Source: an uncultured Clostridia bacterium
GTDB taxonomy: Bacteria; Bacillota; Clostridia; Christensenellales; CAG-314
NCBI GenBank assembly: GCA_937915515.1
Contig: CALGIK010000262.1
Location: 1-13,056 of the forward strand
Direction: 5' to 3'
Length of the DNA stretch: 13,056 bases
Shown: positions 1 through 5,619 of the stretch, piece by piece
Numbering within the stretch: the first letter of the stretch is position 1
How the letters are laid out: each line of letters opens with the position of its first letter
Notes under the pieces: generated by a model
Told to the model about the DNA's origin: nothing
Seen by the model: the letters and a program-made list of their open reading frames with translations, nothing else
Database searches by the model: none
Position numbers and translations under genes: made by a program

Positions 1-11
1 TATGAAGGTAC

Positions 12-458
12 TTATCCGGTGTCACGGGTCAACAGTGCGTTTGTGCTGCTTAATGTTTCGGGCAAGCCAAATAAACATTTTTGCGGAAGGCTGATAAAAT
101 CCTGCAATAAGCCGTCTGCATTTATGCCTAACTGCTGTTTTTTTGTGCACATAAGATATTCTTCATCTTTACAAAAACGGCAGTTGCCGCAAGCTAAATA
201 CGGTTCGATAACCACTCTGTCCATGCGGGAAAAACGCGCTTTCTCGGCGTTTAATACTTCGCTTACAACGCCGACTCCTATGCTGCCTAAGACCATATCG
301 GGTAAAGCGGCAGATTTGTTATTAAAAAGAAGTATATCGTTGTGAGCGATAAGCACCTTATCCATTTTTACCTTAATGTTTTTGGATGCATCTAATTCTG
401 ACGGCTCTTCGGTAAAAAACTGTAAAGTGTTTGGCTTAATTAATTTCCACGATTTCAT
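12..458 (-). CDS. Truncated zinc-type medium-chain dehydrogenase, N-terminal GroES-like half only
   Basis: This resembles the N-terminal GroES-like domain of medium-chain (alcohol-type) dehydrogenases. The 148-residue product contains the structural-zinc loop, Cys90-x2-Cys93-x2-Cys96-x7-Cys104. The catalytic zinc ligands are not recognisable: the usual Cys is Ala38, and the GHE motif reads Gly58-Ser59-Ile60. Family members run about 340 residues with a C-terminal Rossmann NAD(P)-binding domain. Here translation stops at residue 148, before that domain, so the gene is truncated, frameshifted or joined to foreign sequence at the window edge. The start at 458 is chosen because GGGAGA at 463-468 is a good ribosome binding site; the in-frame ATG at 476 lies upstream of that site and would make it coding. 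A promoter lies at 482-510. Substrate unknown. Family is fairly sure; whether the product is functional is doubtful. Confidence 0.6.
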   Translation of the reverse strand: MKSWKLIKPNTLQFFTEEPSELDASKNIKVKMDKVLIAHNDILLFNNKSAALPDMVLGSIGVGVVSEVLNAEKARFSRMDRVVIEPYLACGNCRFCKDEEYLMCTKKQQLGINADGLLQDFISLPQKCLFGLPETLSSTNALLTRDTG

Positions 459-481
459 ATTATCTCCCAAAAACACAACAT

Positions 482-510
482 ATTATATCAAAAAAACCTT
501 ACCTCGTCTA
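482..510 (-). promoter_or_regulatory. Promoter for the truncated dehydrogenase (extended -10)
   Basis: Read on the reverse strand, TAGACG (505-510), a 17-nt spacer and TATAAT (482-487) are preceded by the TG of an extended -10 (TGATATAAT, 482-490). Predicted transcription starts near 475, giving a leader of about 17 nt that contains the ribosome binding site. The -35 matches consensus at 4 of 6 positions. Confidence 0.6.
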
Positions 511-580
511 CCTTTTACCGTAGCTTTATAAGCAGAGCGCCAAAGGTTGAAATTATTCGGCATTAAACCTTAAAAAAACC

Positions 581-609
581 TTGACTAAAATTAAGCTCTG
601 ATATATAAT
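581..609 (+). promoter_or_regulatory. Sigma-A-type promoter of rpmE
   Basis: TTGACT (581-586), a 17-nt spacer and a perfect TATAAT (604-609) form a near-consensus housekeeping promoter. Transcription would start near 616, about 27 nt before the rpmE start codon. It is divergent from the dehydrogenase promoter at 482-510. Confidence 0.8.
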
Positions 610-642
610 AGAAAGGCTTAAAAGTAAAAGTGAGGTATACCT

Positions 643-846
643 ATGAAGGAAAAAACACATCCAGATTATCATCAAGTCACAGTTGAGTGCGCTTGCGGCG
701 AAAAATTTACTACAGGCAGCACAAAAAAAGGCGATTTGATAAAGGTAGAAATTTGCAACAAATGCCATCCCTATTTTACAGGCAAACAAAAATTGGTTGA
801 TGCAGGCGGCAGAGTAGATAAATTTAAGAAGCGTTACGGAATGTAA
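643..846 (+). CDS. rpmE: 50S ribosomal protein L31, zinc-binding type
   Basis: L31 bridges the large and small ribosomal subunits. The 67-residue product has family-typical length and matches L31 end to end: the HPDYH start, a [10 protein letters not shown] core and a [12 protein letters not shown] end. All four zinc ligands are present (Cys16, Cys18, Cys38, Cys41), so this is the zinc-containing C+ form rather than the zinc-free paralogue made under zinc starvation. GTGAGG at 630-635 is the ribosome binding site. The gene has its own strong promoter (581-609) and an intrinsic terminator (864-892), so it is probably made mainly as a single-gene transcript, with some read-through into the DUF1385-prmC/prfA genes. 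Placement of rpmE beside prmC and prfA is common in Firmicutes. Confidence 0.97.
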   Translation: MKEKTHPDYHQVTVECACGEKFTTGSTKKGDLIKVEICNKCHPYFTGKQKLVDAGGRVDKFKKRYGM

Positions 847-863
847 ACATCCCGTATTATTTA

Positions 864-892
864 AGCGCAGAGATTTTCTTCTGTGCTTTTTT
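864..892 (+). terminator. Intrinsic terminator after rpmE
   Basis: The stem AGCGCAGAG (864-872) pairs with TTCTGTGCT (879-887), with two G-T wobbles, around a 6-nt loop, and a T run follows (887-892). The hairpin sits 18 nt past the rpmE stop codon. The next promoter begins immediately after the T run. Confidence 0.8.
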
Positions 893-893
893 G

Positions 894-922
894 TTGCATA
901 AAAATATTTTGTTTGATATAAT
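894..922 (+). promoter_or_regulatory. Promoter of the DUF1385-prmC / prfA transcript
   Basis: TTGCAT (894-899), a 17-nt spacer and TATAAT (917-922) with an upstream TG (TTTGATATAAT, extended -10). Transcription would begin near 929, only about 10 nt before the start codon at 939. It abuts the rpmE terminator, giving the downstream genes separate expression from L31. Confidence 0.7.
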
Positions 923-938
923 AAATTTAGGTAAAACA

Positions 939-2687
939 ATGGCAAAAAGTAAAATTGGCGGACAAGCTGTTATGGAAGGTGTATTAATGCGAGGCATTTG
1001 CAGTAACGTACTATGTGTGCGTGACGAAAGCGGCGTAATACGCACCGAGGCTACCCGCATACCACCCAAAAAACCGTTTAACAAAATTCCCTTTATAAGA
1101 GGTATAATAAATTTAATCGAAAACCTTGTAATAGGCACCAAAACTCTTATGAAGTCGGCAGAGGTTGCCGGCGAGGATGAGGTGACTGCCGATGACGGAA
1201 AAGGTTTAAAAACAGCCATGGTTATCAGTATGCTTTTAGGTTTTGCTATAGCCATAGGGCTTTTTGTTTTGTTGCCGACTTACTTGCCCGAATGGATAAA
1301 TTCTATTTTTGATATAAAAATAGGCAAAATAGGCAAAATTGCCATACAGGAAATTTCAAAATTATTAGTCGTTATTGGTTATTTTATGCTGGTGTCAAAA
1401 AACAAGGACATACGGCGTATTTTTATGTATCACGGCGCCGAGCATAAAACAATAAACTGTTTTGAGAGCGGCTTAGAGCTGAACGTACAAAACGTCAAAA
1501 TAAGCAGCAAACACCATGACAGATGCGGCACCTCCTTTATTGTGTACGTATTTGTTTTAAGCATAGTTTTAGTAATGGCTGCTTCCTTTGTTTTTGCCGC
1601 TGTAGGCTTTGACGCATACTTTGACAAAGGATGGGTCAGATTTTTAATCAACCTTGCTTTTGTGCCTGTAGTAGCGGCTATCAGTTACGAAGTATTAATG
1701 GCGCTGGCAAAATCAAACAGCAAAATATGGCTTCCGTTAAAAGCGGCGGGCAAAGCAATGCAGAGGATAACCACCTTAGAGCCTGACGAAGACATGTGCG
1801 AGGTGGCTTTAACCGCCTTTAAAAAGGTCCTGGAGATGGACAGCGACCCGACTATTGCTGAGGAATATTTTCCCAAACCTATTACATATGAGCAGTTTTA
1901 TCAGCATATTAAAGGTATGCTGGTCAGATATGATTTAGATGTGCGTAATACGCAATGGGCGGCGGACAGTTTACTAAAAATCGATAATACGGCAGATAAA
2001 CAGAAGCTGAAAATAAGTTTATGTTGGGTTGTTAAAGCCGACAAAATTATAAAAGAAATTAGCCAAGGTATGCCTTTTTGTTACGGCGTGGGCACAGCAC
2101 CGTTTTTTGAAAACTTTTTTTATGTAAACAGCAATGTGCTGATACCTCGTCCCGAAACGGAATTGTTAACGGAGCAGGTAATAAAAGCTAATTCTAAAAG
2201 GGTTTTGGACTTGTGCTGCGGCAGCGGCTGCATCGGGCTGACCGTCGCAAAAAAAACCCAAGCACACGTAGTATTGTCCGACATAAACAAGCAGGCAATA
2301 AAAACGGCAAAATCAAACGCTAAAAAGATAAACGTCAAAAACGTAAAATTTGTTGTCAGCGATATGTTTAAGTCAATAAAAGGCAAATTTGAGCTTATAG
2401 TGTGCAATCCTCCTTACATTAAAACACTGGATATTGACGCACTGGACAAAAGCGTAAAGGATTACGAGCCTCACTCAGCTTTAGACGGGGGTCAAGACGG
2501 ACTTAATTTTTACAGGATATTAAACGAAAAAGCCGACAGTTTTTTAGTAAAAGGCGGAAAGCTGTTTATGGAAATAGGCTTTGACCAAGGCAAAGAGGCA
2601 AGTGAAATGTTTGCCGCAAAATACACGGTAGAAATTTTAAAGGATTACAGCGGACACGACAGGATAGTGATGGCTACCAAAAAATAA
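939..2687 (+). CDS. prmC: Fusion of a DUF1385 (YqhQ-like) membrane domain and PrmC, release-factor glutamine methyltransferase
   Basis: A 582-residue single polypeptide with two parts. Residues 1-300 are a full DUF1385 domain: an N-terminal GGQAVMEGVLMRG motif, a YHGAEHK motif (164-170) with histidines and a glutamate that could bind metal, RCGTSF (195-200), and about four membrane segments (near 91-115, 134-153, 197-222, 232-257). Its function is unknown. Residues about 312-582 are PrmC, which uses S-adenosylmethionine to methylate the GGQ glutamine of release factors. RPET (404-407), the SAM-binding LDLCCGSGC motif (423-431) and catalytic NPPY (490-493) are intact. The join falls where DUF1385 proteins normally end, and no internal start with a well-spaced ribosome binding site was seen. 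The ATG at 939 is used because an upstream in-frame TTG (891) lies inside the promoter. prfA follows after 7 nt. Both domain calls are firm. Confidence 0.93.
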   Translation: MAKSKIGGQAVMEGVLMRGICSNVLCVRDESGVIRTEATRIPPKKPFNKIPFIRGIINLIENLVIGTKTLMKSAEVAGEDEVTADDGKGLKTAMVISMLLGFAIAIGLFVLLPTYLPEWINSIFDIKIGKIGKIAIQEISKLLVVIGYFMLVSKNKDIRRIFMYHGAEHKTINCFESGLELNVQNVKISSKHHDRCGTSFIVYVFVLSIVLVMAASFVFAAVGFDAYFDKGWVRFLINLAFVPVVAAISYEVLMALAKSNSKIWLPLKAAGKAMQRITTLEPDEDMCEVALTAFKKVLEMDSDPTIAEEYFPKPITYEQFYQHIKGMLVRYDLDVRNTQWAADSLLKIDNTADKQKLKISLCWVVKADKIIKEISQGMPFCYGVGTAPFFENFFYVNSNVLIPRPETELLTEQVIKANSKRVLDLCCGSGCIGLTVAKKTQAHVVLSDINKQAIKTAKSNAKKINVKNVKFVVSDMFKSIKGKFELIVCNPPYIKTLDIDALDKSVKDYEPHSALDGGQDGLNFYRILNEKADSFLVKGGKLFMEIGFDQGKEASEMFAAKYTVEILKDYSGHDRIVMATKK

Positions 2688-2691
2688 GGAG
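2686..2691 (+). promoter_or_regulatory. prfA ribosome binding site overlapping the prmC stop codon
   Basis: AAGGAG starts within the TAA stop codon (2685-2687) of the fusion gene and lies 3 nt before the prfA ATG. This arrangement favours translational coupling of the methyltransferase and its substrate. Confidence 0.8.
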
Positions 2692-2694
2692 TAT

Positions 2695-3765
2695 ATGTTT
2701 GACAAATTAGAAAAAATAAGGACAAGATACCAATACCTGACTGAACAAATCAGCAAATCCGAAGTTATCGCAAACAATAACGAATGGAAAAAATTAGTAA
2801 AGGAACATTCTAATATTAAGCCCGTTGTCGAAAAATACGAGCAATGGAAAAAAGTCGATGCCGATTTAAAAGACAGTCTGTCTTTAATTGATACGGAATC
2901 GGACAAAGACATGATTGATCTGTTGCACAACGAAATAAAACAGCTTAAAGAAAATAAAGAAAATTACGAGCAGGAGATGAAAGTGCTCCTATTGCCTACC
3001 GATCCCAATGACGAAAAAAACGTTATCGTAGAAATACGCGCCGGGGCAGGCGGAGAGGAAGCAGCGCTCTTTGCCGCAGGACTAAGGCGTATGTATTATA
3101 TGTATGCCGAAAAAATGCGTTGGAAGATTGAAGAAATCGATGTAAGCGAAAACGAGTTGGGCGGCGTTAAGGAAGCGTCGTTTATGATTGTTGGCAACGG
3201 CGCCTTCAGCCGCTTTAAGTTTGAAGGGGGAGTACACCGTGTTCAGCGTGTACCCGAAACTGAGTCGCAAGGGCGAATTCATACCAGTACAGTGACTGTA
3301 GCCGTTTTGCCCGAAGCTGTAGACGTCGAAATCGACATAAACGAAAAGGACTTAAAAATAGATACTTACCGCAGCAGCGGCGCAGGCGGTCAGCACGTAA
3401 ACAAGACGGAAAGTGCAATACGCATAACGCATCTGCCTACAGGTATTGTAGTCAATTGTCAAACGCAGCGCAGTCAAATACAAAACCGAGAATATGCTTT
3501 GCAGATGCTAAAAAGCAAGTTATACGATATGTATCAGACAGCCGCCGATAAGGAATATGCTTCCGCCCGCAAAACGCAGGTAGGCACCGGAGACCGCAGC
3601 GAGCGTATCCGCACCTATAATTTTCCGCAGGGCAGAGTGACGGACCATCGTATCAATTTTACCATATACTCTATTGATACATTTATAAACGGCGACATCG
3701 ACCAAATGGTAGAAGCTTTGCGTATCGCCGACCAAACAGCCAAGCTTCAAAACACTGACAACTAA
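2695..3765 (+). CDS. prfA: Peptide chain release factor 1 (RF1)
   Basis: RF1 recognises UAA and UAG stop codons and triggers peptide release on the ribosome. The 356-residue product has the usual length and layout: an N-terminal helical domain (about 1-100), the RAGAGGEEA segment (115-123), the stop-codon reading motif P-x-T (Pro187-Glu188-Thr189) followed by ESQGRIHTS, and the catalytic GGQ loop (Gly231-Gly232-Gln233) within SSGAGGQHVNKT. The P-x-T context separates it from RF2, which has SPF and usually a programmed frameshift; none is present. Gln233 is the residue that the upstream PrmC would methylate. The gene is 7 nt from the fusion gene and probably co-transcribed with it. The aminotransferase follows after 34 nt with no terminator. 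Confidence 0.98.
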   Translation: MFDKLEKIRTRYQYLTEQISKSEVIANNNEWKKLVKEHSNIKPVVEKYEQWKKVDADLKDSLSLIDTESDKDMIDLLHNEIKQLKENKENYEQEMKVLLLPTDPNDEKNVIVEIRAGAGGEEAALFAAGLRRMYYMYAEKMRWKIEEIDVSENELGGVKEASFMIVGNGAFSRFKFEGGVHRVQRVPETESQGRIHTSTVTVAVLPEAVDVEIDINEKDLKIDTYRSSGAGGQHVNKTESAIRITHLPTGIVVNCQTQRSQIQNREYALQMLKSKLYDMYQTAADKEYASARKTQVGTGDRSERIRTYNFPQGRVTDHRINFTIYSIDTFINGDIDQMVEALRIADQTAKLQNTDN

Positions 3766-3799
3766 CGCTTTTTAAGCGCTAAAAAAACGGAGGAAAAAC

Positions 3800-4999
3800 A
3801 TGTTGGAGTTTACAAACAGAGCAAAAAACGTATCACCAAGTCTTACGCTGGCAATTACGGCGAAAGCAAATCAAATGAAAGCTGACGGTTATGATTTGAT
3901 TAGTTTTGCGGCGGGCGAACCTGATTTTAATACCCCGCAATTTATTATTGACGCTGCAAAACAAGCTTTAGACAAAGGCTATACCAAGTATACGGCTGCA
4001 AGCGGCTTAACAGCATTAAAAGAGGCTGTTTGTCAAAAACTTAAAAATGACAACGGGCTAACTTACTCTCCGGAGCAAATTGTCATAAGTACCGGGGCAA
4101 AACAATGCTTGTTTAACGCTTTACAAGCTGTAGCGCAGGAAGGCGACGAAGTCATAATAATAGCTCCTTATTGGCTGACTTATCCCGAACTAATCAAGAT
4201 ATGCGGCGCCACACCGGTTATTGTTGAGACAAATGCTGCAAACGGCTTTATGCTGAGCGTATCGGCGTTAAAAAAGGCTATTACAGATAAAACCAAAGCC
4301 ATAATAATTAACACCCCTAATAATCCCAGCGGCACTCTGTATCCCGAAAGTGTTATAAGGGAATTTGCTGAGTTGTTGAAAGAATATCCTGATATATGGG
4401 TAATTTCCGACGAAATTTACGAAGCGTTAAGCTATGATGGCAATAAGCATTTTTCGATAGCCTGCGCTGACGAACAAATAAAAGAGCGCACAATACTTAT
4501 TAACGGTATGAGCAAGGCTTATGCTATGACAGGCTGGCGAATCGGTTATTCGGCAAGCAGTACTGCCGCCGCAAAAAAGATGGGAGCAATGCAGAGCCAC
4601 CAGACAAGCAACGCCAACACGATGGCACAGCACGCTTCTATAGTTGCGCTTACAAAAGGACAAAACTTTATCAGCGAAATGCGCGGTGTTTTTGAATCAC
4701 GCCGTGATGCACTCTTGGATTGCTTTAAGGATTTTAAAGAAGTGGATTGTGTAAAGGGCGGTGGCGCATTTTATGTTATGGTCAATATTAAACACCTGAT
4801 AAATAAGTCATACAAAGGACAAAAAATTGACAGCGCTTTAAAATTCAGCCAATTACTGCTCGAAAATAAATATGTTGCAGTTATCCCGTGTGAATCTTTC
4901 GGCGCACCCGACTACGTAAGACTGACATATACTTTGGATATTGCTGTCATTAAAGAGGGCGCAAAACGCTTTAAGGATTTTGTTAAAGAAATTTGCTGA
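3800..4999 (+). CDS. Class I/II pyridoxal-phosphate aminotransferase, aspartate aminotransferase-like
   Basis: A fold-type I PLP enzyme that probably moves amino groups between aspartate or related amino acids and 2-oxoglutarate in the cytoplasm. It is 399 residues, typical for the bacterial AspB/AspC-like Ib subgroup. Visible features are the SFAAGEPDFNTP segment (35-46), NTPNNPSG (171-178) with the PLP-contacting Asn, Asp204 in SDEIY, which contacts the pyridine nitrogen, Lys239 in GMSKAYAMTGWR as the Schiff-base lysine, and Arg374 in DYVRLTY as the carboxylate-binding arginine. GGAGG near 3789-3793 is the ribosome binding site. It follows prfA by 34 nt without a terminator, so read-through transcription is likely, although no role in translation is implied. 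The subgroup also includes enzymes acting on aromatic amino acids and prephenate, so the exact substrate is uncertain. Confidence 0.9.
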   Translation: MLEFTNRAKNVSPSLTLAITAKANQMKADGYDLISFAAGEPDFNTPQFIIDAAKQALDKGYTKYTAASGLTALKEAVCQKLKNDNGLTYSPEQIVISTGAKQCLFNALQAVAQEGDEVIIIAPYWLTYPELIKICGATPVIVETNAANGFMLSVSALKKAITDKTKAIIINTPNNPSGTLYPESVIREFAELLKEYPDIWVISDEIYEALSYDGNKHFSIACADEQIKERTILINGMSKAYAMTGWRIGYSASSTAAAKKMGAMQSHQTSNANTMAQHASIVALTKGQNFISEMRGVFESRRDALLDCFKDFKEVDCVKGGGAFYVMVNIKHLINKSYKGQKIDSALKFSQLLLENKYVAVIPCESFGAPDYVRLTYTLDIAVIKEGAKRFKDFVKEIC

Positions 5000-5024
5000 T
5001 AATTTAATAAATTTTCTGACACAA

Positions 5025-5035
5025 TTTGATATAAT
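5025..5035 (+). promoter_or_regulatory. Extended -10 promoter for the P-loop gene
   Basis: TTTGATATAAT carries a perfect TATAAT (5030-5035) with the upstream TG of an extended -10. No -35 box at normal spacing is convincing. Transcription would begin near 5042, giving a leader of about 12 nt that starts in the AAGGAGG ribosome binding site (5043-5049). Confidence 0.55.
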
Positions 5036-5053
5036 AAAATAAAAGGAGGCAAT

Positions 5054-5482
5054 ATGGATAAAATCCACCTTATTTATGGACCAAAAGGTTGCGGCAAAAC
5101 AAAAAAATTGGTAGAGATCGCAAATGCAAGCGTTAAAACCGCAAAAGGTGTTTTGGTCTACGTCGATAAAGACAATTCGAGATTGCACGATTTAGCGCAT
5201 GCTATTAAGCTGGTAGACACAAGCGAATACGGCATAAACACACAAGAGAATTTGGTAGCTTTTATTAAAGGAATGTTGGCGGTAAATTATGACATCGAAA
5301 AATTGTTTTTTGACGGTATCATAAAAATAGTCAACAAAAGCGTTGAGCAACTTTCTTATTTGTTTGAGCAATTGGCGAAATTGTCACAATCTTCAGGTGT
5401 GGAATTTATTTTTACCTTCAGCTATGACAAAAAGGAATTACCCGATTTTTTGCAAAACTTCAATACTCTCTACAAGTTTTAA
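5054..5482 (+). CDS. Small P-loop nucleotide-binding protein, function unknown
   Basis: A 142-residue protein with a clear Walker A motif, GPKGCGKT (residues 9-16), directly after the first beta strand, and a plausible Walker B-like strand ending at Asp87 (KLFFDG). It probably binds ATP or GTP. It has no membrane segment, no arginine finger and no lid or sensor motifs that I can recognise, and it is too small for a full AAA+ or RecA-type motor. Similar small clostridial proteins are sometimes labelled PilT; nothing here supports a pilus role. An AAGGAGG site precedes ATG 5054 by 4 nt. It lies 54 nt after the aminotransferase, has its own extended -10 promoter, and ends in a strong terminator (5508-5540), so it is probably also transcribed alone. 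The gene is real; the function is not known. Confidence 0.8.
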   Translation: MDKIHLIYGPKGCGKTKKLVEIANASVKTAKGVLVYVDKDNSRLHDLAHAIKLVDTSEYGINTQENLVAFIKGMLAVNYDIEKLFFDGIIKIVNKSVEQLSYLFEQLAKLSQSSGVEFIFTFSYDKKELPDFLQNFNTLYKF

Positions 5483-5507
5483 GCTAAAATAAAAACCTAA
5501 CTTAAAT

Positions 5508-5540
5508 AAAGACTCTCTAAATAATTTGGAGAGTCTTTTT
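5508..5540 (+). terminator. Intrinsic terminator closing the forward gene block
   Basis: AAAGACTCTC (5508-5517) pairs with GAGAGTCTTT (5529-5538) across an 11-nt loop, and a T run ends at 5540. It lies 26 nt past the P-loop gene's stop codon. Confidence 0.9.
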
Positions 5541-5557
5541 GCATTTGCAGCAAATTT

Positions 5558-5586
5558 AAAACCACCGACTTTAAATCGGTGGTTTT
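5558..5586. terminator. Symmetrical hairpin, probable terminator of the large reverse-strand gene
   Basis: AAAACCACCGA (5558-5568) and TCGGTGGTTTT (5576-5586) form a perfect 11-bp stem with a 7-nt loop. A-rich and T-rich flanks let it act on both strands. On the reverse strand it lies 33 nt past the stop codon of the LRR lipoprotein and is followed by a T-rich stretch; on the forward strand it backs up the terminator at 5508-5540. Confidence 0.75.
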
Positions 5587-5619
5587 GCGCATGGTTATAT
5601 ATTTAGTATTATCGTTAAG

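Noticed and set aside
891-938. Upstream TTG start giving a 16-residue extension of the DUF1385-PrmC protein
   Set aside because: The codon lies at the end of the rpmE terminator and overlaps the promoter at 894-922. The DUF1385 domain begins naturally at the ATG at 939.
553-945. Reverse-strand open frame opposite rpmE
   Set aside because: It is antisense to the well-supported rpmE gene and its promoter, and has no recognisable domain.
3764-3780. Small inverted repeat CGCTT-TTT-AAGCG between prfA and the aminotransferase gene as a terminator
   Set aside because: The stem is only 5 bp with a 3-nt loop, and it is followed by A's instead of T's on the forward strand.
5054-5482. Label as a PilT-type pilus motor
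   Set aside because: Only Walker A is shared. The length is less than half of PilT and the PilT Asp and His boxes are not seen.
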